From Streptacidiphilus melanogenes (GTDB lineage Bacteria > Actinomycetota > Actinomycetes > Streptomycetales > Streptomycetaceae), in the NCBI RefSeq assembly GCF_000787835.1, contig NZ_BBPP01000028.1, forward strand, positions 59,337 to 113,551: a stretch of DNA of 54,215 nucleotides, in the 5' to 3' direction. The notes under the pieces are model-generated. The model had not been told where the DNA came from and ran no database searches. It worked only from the letters and a program-made list of their open reading frames with translations. A program made the position numbers and the translations under genes. Below are positions 35,932 through 44,607 of this stretch, piece by piece. The first letter of the stretch is position 1, and each line of letters opens with the position of its first letter.

Positions 35932-37497
35932 TCAGCTGATCCCGTAGGCGCGGTAGACCGTGGTGGTCGCGCTGCTGCCGTCGGTGTCGGTCACCGTGGA
36001 GCGCAGCGAGACCGCGCCGGAGGCGGGGTCGGGCACGACGGCGGTCCAGTTGCCGCCGACATGCCGGACCTGGACGGCGTGCCAGGTGACCCCGCCGTCG
36101 GAGGAGGCCCACGCCTGGACCGAGCGGACGGTGCCGCGGTGGTCGGCGATGCTCTGGTCGCCGCCCTGGTGGTCGAGCCAGAGGGCGACGTCCGTGCTGC
36201 TCCTCGGTGCCGCCTGGTCGCGCATGTTCAGACCGGCCGGGACGAAGGTCGTCAGGTACGCCGGGGCGTAGGCGTTGGCGGCCGGGTTGATGTAGTAGTG
36301 CTCGCTCACCGTGGACGCGGTGGAGAGCATGCCGGCCGGGAAGGTGTAACCGGGGTAGTAGCGCTGGGCGGTGAGGTTCAGCGTGTACCAGCCCGCCGAG
36401 CCGACGTGCGGCTGCCAGCTGCCCGGGTTCGGGCCCATGTCGGTCCAGCTGTGGGCTGAGACCAGCGTGCCGCCCTTGTACAGGGAGCCGCTGTACTTGG
36501 CGGCGGCCTCCTCGCCCTGGGTGGACGGGTCGGCGAACATCTGCGGCCCGAAGTCGAGCCGGCCGTACCAGGTCGAGGGCTGGCTGCCGATCGGACCCCA
36601 GGTGGCCCGGTCGAAGATCTGCACGTAGGAGCCGCCCGCGGCCAGCCGCCGCTTGCTCTCGAAGGAGCCGATGTCCCCCGCGGCCGCGGACTCGTCCGAA
36701 CGCACGCCCCAGTTCCCGGCGTTGACATGCGCGGTGATCGAGTACGGGGTGGTCTCGTAGACGGTCGGGCCGGCCAGGTCGGTCTGGCAGTCGGTGGTGG
36801 TGCTCTGGGGCTGGAGCATGAACATCGCGGTGTCGGAGCCGTTCGGGCCCTTCCGGCCCTGGACGGCGACGTTCGCCAGCGTCGAGCGCTGGTAGCGGTA
36901 GGTCGGGCCGGCCGGGACCCCGGTCGTCATGCCGCTGACGGCGTAGACGTCACCGGTCGCCGTCTCGCCCGGCCCCATCTGCTGCGGGCTCCACTGCGAG
37001 TCGTAGGCGAACTGCAGCGAGGACGAGGCGGTGGGGATCACGTAGATCCTGCCCGCGTCGTTCACCGCCTCGGCGGTCGCCGGCGAGTCGGCCACGCAGA
37101 GACGGGCGTCGTCGCGGTGCCAGGAGCCGGCGGGCGGGTGGTCGAGGGAGACGGCGAGCGGGTGGCCGGCGCGCGCGTCGATCACCGTGCTCGCCGCGCC
37201 GGAGACGGTGACGATCCGGGCGCCGAGGGTGTCGGTCTGGTCCTGCTGGTTCCAGATGTCGACGACCACGGCATAGCGGCCGGCGGGCAGGGACACGGCC
37301 CGGCCGCTGGTGAAGGTGAACGTCTGCCAGGTGGACAGGTTCTCCAGCTGGCCGGTGGCGGCCACCTTGGCGCCCTCGCGCCCGATGGTGGTCACGGTGA
37401 GGGAACTGCCGGCGGCGGACGCGGGGCTGCTCAGCGCGGTGGCGGTGAGCGGCGCGACGACGGCCGCGGCGACGAGGGTTCTGCTGAGACGGCGCAC
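35932..37497 (-). CDS. Secreted protein with subtilase-like C-terminal domain, no protease domain
   Basis: 521 aa. Sec signal peptide (MRRLSRTLVAAAVVAPLTATALSSPASAA, cleavage after ASA-A). The rest is beta-rich; the tail (VRSVQAWASSDGGVTWHAVQV ... VSLRSTVTDTDGSSATTTVYRAYGI) closely resembles the extreme C-terminus of large secreted Streptomyces S8 peptidases as remembered. No subtilase Asp/His/Ser motifs occur. Possibly a binding or inhibitor-like paralogue of those tails; function unknown. Confidence 0.75.
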   Translation of the reverse strand: MRRLSRTLVAAAVVAPLTATALSSPASAAGSSLTVTTIGREGAKVAATGQLENLSTWQTFTFTSGRAVSLPAGRYAVVVDIWNQQDQTDTLGARIVTVSGAASTVIDARAGHPLAVSLDHPPAGSWHRDDARLCVADSPATAEAVNDAGRIYVIPTASSSLQFAYDSQWSPQQMGPGETATGDVYAVSGMTTGVPAGPTYRYQRSTLANVAVQGRKGPNGSDTAMFMLQPQSTTTDCQTDLAGPTVYETTPYSITAHVNAGNWGVRSDESAAAGDIGSFESKRRLAAGGSYVQIFDRATWGPIGSQPSTWYGRLDFGPQMFADPSTQGEEAAAKYSGSLYKGGTLVSAHSWTDMGPNPGSWQPHVGSAGWYTLNLTAQRYYPGYTFPAGMLSTASTVSEHYYINPAANAYAPAYLTTFVPAGLNMRDQAAPRSSTDVALWLDHQGGDQSIADHRGTVRSVQAWASSDGGVTWHAVQVRHVGGNWTAVVPDPASGAVSLRSTVTDTDGSSATTTVYRAYGIS

Positions 37498-37629
37498 GGA
37501 GTGTTCGACCCCCCTGGTTCGACACGCCCTCCGTTCTGAGGGCGGCCGATCCTAGCAGGCGCCGAAGCCCGCGACGGGGCCGATTGTCAGTGGTGCCGAG
37601 GAGCATGGCGAACGAGGGGCCGGTCGGGT

Positions 37630-37635
37630 TACTCT
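37630..37635 (+). promoter_or_regulatory. -10 element of the SOS operon
   Basis: TACTCT fits the actinobacterial -10 pattern TANNNT and ends 8 bp before the LexA box, which would then cover the transcription start. No convincing -35 was seen. Confidence 0.5.
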
Positions 37636-37643
37636 GGAGATGT

Positions 37644-37659
37644 TCGAACGAGAGTTCGA
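37644..37659. promoter_or_regulatory. LexA (SOS) box
   Basis: TCGAACGAGAGTTCGA is a perfect match to the actinobacterial/Gram-positive LexA consensus TCGAAC-N4-GTTCGA, and the symmetry extends one base on each side. It lies 24 bp before the DUF6504 start, in the position expected for repression of the operon and release after DNA damage. Confidence 0.93.
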
Positions 37660-37683
37660 ACAAGGTGCGAGGAGGAGGACGCG

Positions 37684-37989
37684 ATGAGCAGGAGGCGTGC
37701 GGACCTGATCGAGGTGCGCGGCGGTACGGGCTTGCCCACGCACTTCCTCTGGCACGACAAGGTGTACGCGGTGCGCGAGGTGCTCGGGCACTGGAAGGAG
37801 AGCGGCGCCTGGTGGGAGGAGGTCCGCTCGGCCCATGCGACGCGGATCGCCGGGCAGGCGCTGGACCGGACGGAACGGGAGGTGTGGCGGGTCGAGGCCA
37901 GCCCCGGCCGCTGCTTCGCCCCCGGCGTCTACGACCTCACCTTCGACCGCGGCGCCGACCGCTGGACCCTCACGAGCACGACTGACTGA
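37684..37989 (+). CDS. DUF6504 family protein (ImuB-tail-like)
   Basis: 101 aa. Seen: PTHFLWHDKVYAVREVLGHW, then WWEEVRS, EREVWRVEA, GVYDLTFD and DRWTL. The pattern WW ... WRVE ... Y-L ... W-L resembles the C-terminal tail of ImuB-type mutagenesis proteins, where a DUF6504-like region is found (from memory). It stands alone here as the first gene after a perfect LexA box, so a role in SOS translesion synthesis is inferred. ATG at 37684 follows GAGGAGGAGG. Confidence 0.78.
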   Translation: MSRRRADLIEVRGGTGLPTHFLWHDKVYAVREVLGHWKESGAWWEEVRSAHATRIAGQALDRTEREVWRVEASPGRCFAPGVYDLTFDRGADRWTLTSTTD

Positions 37990-38037
37990 ACGGACTGACC
38001 TCACTGATCGGTGACCGGGAACGGGAGGGCGTACGTC

Positions 38038-38592
38038 ATGAGGGAGACCACGGACAAGCCGCAGGCCCAGGTGCTGCAGTTGCCGCTGCCGAGTGCCGTG
38101 GGCGGATCGGGCATGCCCTACCGCCCGGCGGGGGACATCCATCCGGTGCTGCGGCGGGCCGGGGCGCCGCCCGCCGCCGTGGACCTGCTGGCGCAGGCGC
38201 AGCGCGGGTTGGCCGAGGCGCGCGAGCTGGAGGGCCCGCTGGAGCGGTACGCGGCCGCTCATCTGGCGGCGCTGCGCGCCTCCGCCGCGGTGCTCGCGCT
38301 GCGCGGGCGGCCGGAGGAGAACGCGCGCAAGCGCAAGCGGATCCGCAGCGCCTGGGAGGTCCTGCCCGAGGTCGCGCCGGAGCTCGCGGAGTGGGCGGTC
38401 TACTACGCGGCCGGCGCACCCAAGCGGGCCGCGGCCGAGGCGGGGATCGCCTCCGCCGCCACCGTCCGCGACGCGGACGACCTGATCCGCAACACCGCGC
38501 TGTTCCTGCGGATCGTGCAGCGGCTGGTCGCCCGCGGCGCGGCCGTGCCGCAGGCGCGCAGCGGGGAGGAGGGGATGCCCCGCACGGGGTGA
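38038..38592 (+). CDS. SAV_6107-family HEPN-like protein
   Basis: 184 aa, all-helical. Recognised as the SAV_6107-type HEPN family by its core (LLAQAQRGLAEARELEGPLERYAAAHLAALRASAAVLALRG ... KRIRSAWEVLPEVAPELAEWAVYYAAGAPKRAA). R70 and H75 form an R-x4-H string, the spacing seen in HEPN nuclease sites, but it lies on an early helix, so activity is doubtful. In the SOS operon between DUF6504 and dnaE2 it may bridge polymerases. ATG at 38038 follows GGGAGGG. Confidence 0.78.
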   Translation: MRETTDKPQAQVLQLPLPSAVGGSGMPYRPAGDIHPVLRRAGAPPAAVDLLAQAQRGLAEARELEGPLERYAAAHLAALRASAAVLALRGRPEENARKRKRIRSAWEVLPEVAPELAEWAVYYAAGAPKRAAAEAGIASAATVRDADDLIRNTALFLRIVQRLVARGAAVPQARSGEEGMPRTG

Positions 38593-38656
38593 GCAGGCAG
38601 AACACGTAGCCGGCGGGATCGGGAGGGGCCCACAACGCCTTGAGGAGTCACACGAG

Positions 38657-41600
38657 ATGAGCCCCACGGACTCCTTCGTGCACCTGCACACGGCCTCCAG
38701 CTACTCGCTGCGTTACGGCACCGCGACGCCCGCGGCACTCGCCGGGCACGCCGCCTCTCTCGGCATGCCGGCGCTCGCCCTGACCGACCGTGACGGCCTC
38801 TACGGCGCCGTCCGTTTCGTGCAGGCCTGTGTCGCGGCCGGCATCCAGCCGGTCCTCGGGGCAGACCTCGCCTGCGAACACGGCGCGGACGGCTCAGGAT
38901 CCGCCGGCCGGACCCTGGACCGGGCCGCCGCCGATGCCGCGCGGCCGCCGCGCGCGGTCGTGCTGGCCCGGGGCGGGCGGGCCGGTTACGCGGCGCTGTG
39001 CCGCCTGGTCAGCGCCGCGCACGGAGAGGACGTCGAGCGGCGGGCCCGCCCGGTGCTGGCCGCGCAGCAGGTCGCGGCCGCCGCCGACCGGCTCTACGTG
39101 CTGCTCGGGCCCGGCTCCGCCGTCGGGCGCGCGGCCGCCGCCGGGCGGATGGCCGAGGCGAAGGCGGAGCTGCTGCGCTGGCGCACCCTGTGCGGGGAGG
39201 CCGTGGTGATCGAGGTGGTGCACCACCTCGCCCCGCCCGGCCACCCCGCCTCCCGCGGCGTCGCCCAGCGGCTGCTGCGCCTGGCGCGCGAGACGGGCGT
39301 CCCGGCCGTGCTGACCAACGCCGTGCGCTACCTCGCGCCCGAGGACGCGCCCGTCGCCGACGTGCTGGACGCCGCCCGCCGCCTGGTCCCGCTGGAGCTG
39401 AGCTCCCGTGACCGGGTCAACGCCGAGGGCCACCTGAAGTCCGGTCCGGAGATGGCCGCCCTCGCCCACGACCTGTGCGACACCGCCGCCGAGGCGCGCG
39501 AGCTGCTCGCGCAGACCCGCCGGATCGCCGAGCGCTGCCTGCTCGACGACCTCGGCCACGACATCGGCCTCGGTTCCATGCACATGCCCGAGCCCAGCGT
39601 GCTCGGCACCACCCGCGCCGGCGCCATCCGCGAGCTGCGCGCCCGCTGCGAGGCGGGCATCACCTGGCGCTACGGGCGGCCCAGCAGGGAGGTCACCACA
39701 CGGCTGGAGGAGGAGCTCGCGCTGATCGACCGCCTCGGCTACCAGCCCTACTTCCTCACCGTCGCCGAGGTCGTCGACCTCACCCGCGCCGCCGGCATCC
39801 GCTGCGCCGCGCGCGGCTCCGGCGCGGGCAGCCTGGTCAACCACCTGCTCGGCATCTCCGGCGTCGAGCCGCTCGAACACGGCCTGCTGATGGAGCGTTT
39901 CCTGTCCGAGAAGCGCCTCTCGCTGCCCGACATCGACGTCGACGTCGAGTCCGCCCGCCGCACCGAGGTCTACGACCTGATCCTGGACCGCTTCGGCTCC
40001 GACCGGACGCTGTGCGTGGCGATGCTGGAGACCTACCGGGTCCGTCACGCCGTCCGCGACGCGGGCGCGGCGCTCGGCCTGCCGCCCGCCGAGATCGACG
40101 CCGTCGCCAAGGCGTTCCCGCACATCCGCGCCCGCGACGCGCGGGCCGCGATGCGGGACCTGCCCGAACTGCGGCACTCCCGGCTGGAGGAGGGCGTCTT
40201 CACCGCCCTGTTCGACATCGTCGAGAAGCTGGACGGCCTGCCCCGCCACATCGCCCTGCACCCCAGCGGCGTGCTGCTCTCCGACCGCCGCCTGCGTGAC
40301 CGCACGCCGGTCGAGACCAGCGCCCAGGGCTACCCGATGAGCCAGTTCGACAAGGACGACGTCGAGGCCATCGGCCTGCTCAAACTGGACGTGCTGGGCG
40401 TGCGGATGCAGTCCGCGATGGCGCACGCCATCAGCGAGACGGCGCGGGTCGCCGGCGAGCGGATCGACCTCGACGCGGTGCCGCTGGACGACGAGGAGAC
40501 CTTCGAGCTGATCCGCTCCACCCGGACGCTGGGCTGCTTCCAGATCGAGTCGCCCGGCCAGCGGGAGCTGATCGGCAAGTTCGCGCCGCAGACCTTCGGC
40601 GACCTGATCATCGACATCTCGCTGTTCCGGCCCGGCCCGGTCAAGAGCGACATGGTCACCCCCTTCCTCAACGCCCGCCACGGCTGGGCCGATCCGGTCT
40701 TCGTCCACGAGGACCTGCGGGAGATCCTCGCCGAGACCGAGGGCGTCGTCGTCTTCCACGAGCAGGTCATCCGGATCGTCGCGCAGATGACCGGCTGCGG
40801 CTTCGCCCGCGCCGACCAGGCGCGGCGCGTGCTCGGCAGCATCAAGGGCCAGCAGGAGATCGGCGACTGGTTCTGCCTCGCCGCCGACCGGCGCGGCTAT
40901 CCGCGGCCGGTGGTCGAACGGGTCTGGGAGATCCTGAAGGCGTTCGCCTCCTTCGGCTTCTGCAAGGCCCACGCGGGCGCCTTCGCGCTGCCCACCTACC
41001 AGTCGGCGTGGCTGAAGACCCATCACCCCGCCGCCTTCTACGCCGGGCTGCTCACCCACGACCCGGGCATGTACCCGAAGCGGCTGATCCTCGACGACGC
41101 CCGTCAGTTCGGCGTCCCCGTGCTGCCGCCCAGCGTCAACGACTCGATCGCCGACTACACGCTGGAGCGGACGGCCGACGGGCGGGACGCGCTGCGGATC
41201 GGGCTCGCGGACGTCAAGGGCATCAGCGAGGCGGAGATCGACCGCATCGTGCGCGAGCGCGAGGGCGCGCCGTACACGAGCCTGCCCGACTTCCGCCGCC
41301 GTGCGGAGCCCGACCAGCCGACGCTGGAGAACCTGGTGCTGGCGGGCGCGCTGGACGCGCTGCACCCCCTGCTGACGCGACGGGACCTGCTGCTGCACGC
41401 CGCCACCGACCCCAAGCCCAAGGGCCCGCGCCGGCCCCTGCCGTCCCAGCTGGAGCTGGCGGACGCGGCGGGAGAGGAGCGGGAGACCGGGCCCACGTCG
41501 TTGCCCGTCCCGACGGACACGGACCTGATCCGCGGCGAGATCGAGGCGCTGGGGCTGGACCACAGCGCGCACCTGCTCAGCCCCTACCTGCCGTTCCTCG

Positions 41601-42109
41601 ACGAGCTCGGCGTCGTGCGGTCGAACGAGCTGCTGCGGCAGCGCAACCGCAGCGAGATCCTGATCGCCGGGGTCAAGGTCGCCACGCAGACCCCGCCGGT
41701 GCGCACCGGCGTCCGCGTCGTCTTCGCGACCCTGGACGACGCGACCGGGCCGCTGGACTTCGCCATGTTCGAGGACGCGCAGGCGCACTACGCCGCCACG
41801 GTCTTCCACTCCTGGCTGCTGCTGGTCCGCGGCGTCGTCCGCCGCACCGGCCCGCGCGGCGTCTCGCTGACGGCGACGGCCGCATGGGAGCTGACGGCGT
41901 TGCACGAACTGTGGCGGACGGACGGCGTCGACGCGGTGCGAGCGGTGCTCGCCGTCGTGCCGGAACCGGAGGAGGCCCCGGCGCGACGCGTGATGGTCCA
42001 CCCGAGCGGGTTCCGGATGTCCCCCTACGCCGACCTCAAGCCGCCCGGCGTCCCGGCGGCCGACGCCCCCCGCAAGCTGTGGCACACCAGCCCCGGGAGC
42101 CCGGGATGA
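38657..42109 (+). CDS. dnaE2: DNA polymerase III alpha subunit, error-prone DnaE2 type
   Basis: 1150 aa. Seen: N-terminal PHP domain (FVHLHTASSYSLRYG, LALTDRDGLYGAVRF), with the usual LTDHDG His replaced by Arg; polymerase palm with RCAARGSGAGSLVNHLLGI and the triad region LPDIDVDVES (about residue 425); SFGFCKAHAGAFALPTYQSAWLKTHHPAAFYAGLLTHDPGMYPKR; OB-fold (ILIAGVKVATQTPPVRTG). Size and motifs fit DnaE2, used for mutagenic translesion synthesis. It is downstream of the LexA box with DUF6504 and HEPN genes and upstream of dinB. ATG at 38657 follows GAGG. Confidence 0.9.
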   Translation: MSPTDSFVHLHTASSYSLRYGTATPAALAGHAASLGMPALALTDRDGLYGAVRFVQACVAAGIQPVLGADLACEHGADGSGSAGRTLDRAAADAARPPRAVVLARGGRAGYAALCRLVSAAHGEDVERRARPVLAAQQVAAAADRLYVLLGPGSAVGRAAAAGRMAEAKAELLRWRTLCGEAVVIEVVHHLAPPGHPASRGVAQRLLRLARETGVPAVLTNAVRYLAPEDAPVADVLDAARRLVPLELSSRDRVNAEGHLKSGPEMAALAHDLCDTAAEARELLAQTRRIAERCLLDDLGHDIGLGSMHMPEPSVLGTTRAGAIRELRARCEAGITWRYGRPSREVTTRLEEELALIDRLGYQPYFLTVAEVVDLTRAAGIRCAARGSGAGSLVNHLLGISGVEPLEHGLLMERFLSEKRLSLPDIDVDVESARRTEVYDLILDRFGSDRTLCVAMLETYRVRHAVRDAGAALGLPPAEIDAVAKAFPHIRARDARAAMRDLPELRHSRLEEGVFTALFDIVEKLDGLPRHIALHPSGVLLSDRRLRDRTPVETSAQGYPMSQFDKDDVEAIGLLKLDVLGVRMQSAMAHAISETARVAGERIDLDAVPLDDEETFELIRSTRTLGCFQIESPGQRELIGKFAPQTFGDLIIDISLFRPGPVKSDMVTPFLNARHGWADPVFVHEDLREILAETEGVVVFHEQVIRIVAQMTGCGFARADQARRVLGSIKGQQEIGDWFCLAADRRGYPRPVVERVWEILKAFASFGFCKAHAGAFALPTYQSAWLKTHHPAAFYAGLLTHDPGMYPKRLILDDARQFGVPVLPPSVNDSIADYTLERTADGRDALRIGLADVKGISEAEIDRIVREREGAPYTSLPDFRRRAEPDQPTLENLVLAGALDALHPLLTRRDLLLHAATDPKPKGPRRPLPSQLELADAAGEERETGPTSLPVPTDTDLIRGEIEALGLDHSAHLLSPYLPFLDELGVVRSNELLRQRNRSEILIAGVKVATQTPPVRTGVRVVFATLDDATGPLDFAMFEDAQAHYAATVFHSWLLLVRGVVRRTGPRGVSLTATAAWELTALHELWRTDGVDAVRAVLAVVPEPEEAPARRVMVHPSGFRMSPYADLKPPGVPAADAPRKLWHTSPGSPG

Positions 42110-42224
42110 GGGGAGGCGAGCGACCGGCAGATGAGCCCGTGCGGAGGTGGGAGGCAATAAGGTGTGGCTGTCGGCCCGACCAGGCGGACAGCCAGGCAGA
42201 TCCGTCGACCCGAGGAGCCGTCCC

Positions 42225-42962
42225 GTGTACCCGACCCGTCCCCGCAGCGCCCTCCGGACCGCCGTGGTGTGGGAGGTGCTGCGCGCGGCGCTGGACCGGC
42301 AGGCCGAGGCGCTCGGCCGTGACGTCCTCGACGTCCTCGACACGGGCGGCGGCACCGGCAACTTCGCCGTCCCCGTCGCGGGCCTCGGTCACCGGGTCAC
42401 CGTCGTCGACCCCAGCCCCGACGCGCTGTTCGCCCTGGAACGGCGCGCGGCGGAGGCCGGCGTCACCGGCCAGGTGCGCGCGCTGCAGGGCGACACCGAC
42501 ACCCTCGCGCAGCAGGTCGACGCGGGAAGCATGGATGCGGTGCTCTGCCACGGCGTGCTGGAGTTCGTCGACGACCCCGCGGAGTCGCTGCGCGAGCTCA
42601 CGGCCGTGCTGCGACCGGGCGGCCTGGTCAGCCTCCTTGCCGCCAACCGCAACGGCGCGGTCCTGGCCCGCGCCCTCTCCGGCCACTTCGCGGAGGCCCG
42701 CGCAGCCCTCTCCGGCATCCAGAAGGCCGACGCTCCGCGCCGCTTCACCGGAGCGGAGCTCCAGGACCTCGCCGACGGCGCGGGCCTGCGGGTCCTGTCC
42801 GTGCACGGCGTCCGCATCTTCGCCGACCTGGTCCCCGGCGTCCTGGTGGACACGGAGCCGGGCGCGCTGGAGTCCCTCCTGGCCCTGGAGCAGGCCGCGT
42901 CCGCGGACCCGTCCTTCCACGCGGTCGCGACTCAGCTGCACGTGCTCGCCGAGCTGGCATGA
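42225..42962 (+). CDS. Class I SAM-dependent methyltransferase
   Basis: 245 aa. Seen: motif I VLDTGGGTGNFAVPVAGLGHRVTVVDPSPDAL, then AVLCHGVLEFVDDPAESLRELTAVLRPGGLVSLLAANR. Similar to SmtA/CmoM-like methyltransferases; substrate unknown. GTG at 42225 is favoured by GAGGAG upstream; the frame is open back to 42147. It lies between dnaE2 and dinB, so it may be SOS-coexpressed, though whether it belongs to the mutagenesis function is unclear. Confidence 0.8.
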   Translation: MYPTRPRSALRTAVVWEVLRAALDRQAEALGRDVLDVLDTGGGTGNFAVPVAGLGHRVTVVDPSPDALFALERRAAEAGVTGQVRALQGDTDTLAQQVDAGSMDAVLCHGVLEFVDDPAESLRELTAVLRPGGLVSLLAANRNGAVLARALSGHFAEARAALSGIQKADAPRRFTGAELQDLADGAGLRVLSVHGVRIFADLVPGVLVDTEPGALESLLALEQAASADPSFHAVATQLHVLAELA

Positions 42963-43179
42963 GGTAGTCGCACCACCCAGGGGTGCGGGGAACTGCGCGA
43001 GCAACCACCGACGTGCGGATGGCCCTGCGCGTTCGGCCTGTCACGTGGGTGGGTGGCCTGTCGGGCGGTTCCCCGCGCCCCTGAGAGGTGCAACCGCCCG
43101 CGGGAGCAAGCGGCTGGGCTTGTCGCGCCCGGGCGGCGGAGCCGCTGATCGGTACAGCCCCGCGCCCCTGGGTGGTGCC
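42963..43179. repeat. Mosaic intergenic inverted repeat, copy B
   Basis: Elements shared with 18332-18560: one inverted at 42963-43001 (GGTGCGGGGAACTGCGCGAG), one direct at 43057-43093 (TTCCCCGCGCCCCTGAGAGG), one direct at 43121-43179 (TCGCGCCCGGGCGGCGGAGC...CAGCCCCGCGCCCCTGGGTG). A linker GCGGATGGCCCTGCGCG matches GCAGATGGCCCTGCGCG of copy A. It ends 5 bp before the dinB start. Confidence 0.87.
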
Positions 43180-43184
43180 CTGCC

Positions 43185-44447
43185 GTGATCGTGCACGCGG
43201 ATCTGGACGCCTTCTACGCGGCCGTCGAGCAGCGCCGCAGGCCGGAGTTGCGGGGGAGGCCCGTCGCGGTCGGGGGAGCCGGGCCACGGGGGGTCGTGAT
43301 GTCGGCGAGCTACGAGGCCCGTGCCCACGGCGTCAGCGGTGGGATGCCCACGGTGCGGGCCCGGCGGCTCTGTCCCGAGTTGGTGATGGTGCCGCCGGAC
43401 ATGGACGAGTACGCCGTCGTCTCGGCGAACGTCATGGCCGTGCTGCACTCCTTCGCACGGCGGGTCGAGCCGGTGTCGATGGACGAGGCGTACCTCGACC
43501 TCGCCGGGGTCGGCATGCGCCCCCGCGCGCTCGGGGAGCTGCTGCGGAGGCGGGTGCGGGAGGAGCAGGACCTCGCGCTGTCCGTCGGCGTCGCGCCGAC
43601 CAAGCTGGTCGCCAAGCTCGCGTCCGTCGCGGCGAAGCCGGACGGGCTGCTGGTCGTGGCGCCGGGCGAGGTCGAGGCGTTCCTGCGGCCGCTTCCGGCG
43701 AGCCGGATCCCGGGGGTCGGGCCGAAGACGACCGACGCGCTCACGCGTTTCGGGCTGCTCACCGTCGGCGATCTCGCCGACACCCCCCGCGACACGCTGC
43801 GGCGCATCGTCGGCGCCGCCGCGGGCGACATGCTGGCGCACTACGCGCGCGGCGAGGACGCCAGGCCGGTGGTGCCGCAGAACGTCGAGAAGAGCATCGG
43901 CGGGGAGCGGACCTTTCCGGCGGACGTCTCCGCGGAGCACGAGGTGATCCGGACGACGCTGCTGGGGCTCGCCCAGCAGAACGCCGCGCGGCTGCGCGCC
44001 GCGGGCCTCGCGGGGCGGACCGTCACCGTCAAGGTCCGCTTCGCGGATCTGCGGACCGTCACCCGTTCGCGCAAGCTGCCGGAGCCGGTGGACCTGGCCC
44101 ACGACATCTTCTCGGCCGCGCTCCCGCTGTTCGCGGGGCTCGTGCCGGTGCGGGCGCGGATCCGGCTGGTGGGGCTGCGGGTCGAGGGCCTTGCCGGGGG
44201 CGTGCGGCCGACCCAGTTGGCGCTGGGCGAGCGCGAGGTGGGGTGGTCGGAGCTGGAGCGCACGATGGACCGGGTGCAGGCGAAGTTCGGGCCCGCGGCG
44301 GTCCGTCCGGCGAGCTTGATCGGCAAATCCGTCGAGCCGGGAAACTTCTCCGGCCCGGGCGTCGTTGACCGGTCGGAACGACGGGTTCAGGGTCGTCCGG
44401 GGAGAGCTACCGCACATGCTCCTCGGCAGTCCAAAAACCCCGGGTGA
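43185..44447 (+). CDS. dinB: DNA polymerase IV (Y-family)
   Basis: 420 aa. Seen: catalytic carboxylates in HADLDAFYAAVEQ and EPVSMDEAYLDLAG, so unlike ImuB it should be active; SASYEARAHGVSGGMPT; helix-hairpin-helix SRIPGVGPKTTDALTRFGL; little-finger domain (IGGERTFPADVSAEHEV; VTVKVRFADLRTVTRSRKL). The C-terminal 50 or so residues are disordered. An in-frame stop at 43146 limits the start to GTG 43185, which has no ribosome site because a repeat abuts it. Likely SOS-linked with dnaE2. Confidence 0.92.
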   Translation: MIVHADLDAFYAAVEQRRRPELRGRPVAVGGAGPRGVVMSASYEARAHGVSGGMPTVRARRLCPELVMVPPDMDEYAVVSANVMAVLHSFARRVEPVSMDEAYLDLAGVGMRPRALGELLRRRVREEQDLALSVGVAPTKLVAKLASVAAKPDGLLVVAPGEVEAFLRPLPASRIPGVGPKTTDALTRFGLLTVGDLADTPRDTLRRIVGAAAGDMLAHYARGEDARPVVPQNVEKSIGGERTFPADVSAEHEVIRTTLLGLAQQNAARLRAAGLAGRTVTVKVRFADLRTVTRSRKLPEPVDLAHDIFSAALPLFAGLVPVRARIRLVGLRVEGLAGGVRPTQLALGEREVGWSELERTMDRVQAKFGPAAVRPASLIGKSVEPGNFSGPGVVDRSERRVQGRPGRATAHAPRQSKNPG

Positions 44448-44607
44448 ACCGTATGATTCGGGTAAAGGCAACAAGCATGACGGCCGGGCGCCCGGGGCAT
44501 ACACGCATCACTGGCCATTGAAAGATCCAGTAGGACAGGCAGTGCGGCGGGGTTGGGCGCCCCGAGGGTGGCTCCCCGCCCTCAGGCGGCCAGAGGAGGA
44601 GGACGAC

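Noticed and set aside
38894..42361. An 1155-codon open frame antisense to dnaE2
   Set aside because: No recognisable motifs; the composition mirrors the GC-rich codon bias of dnaE2 on the opposite strand.
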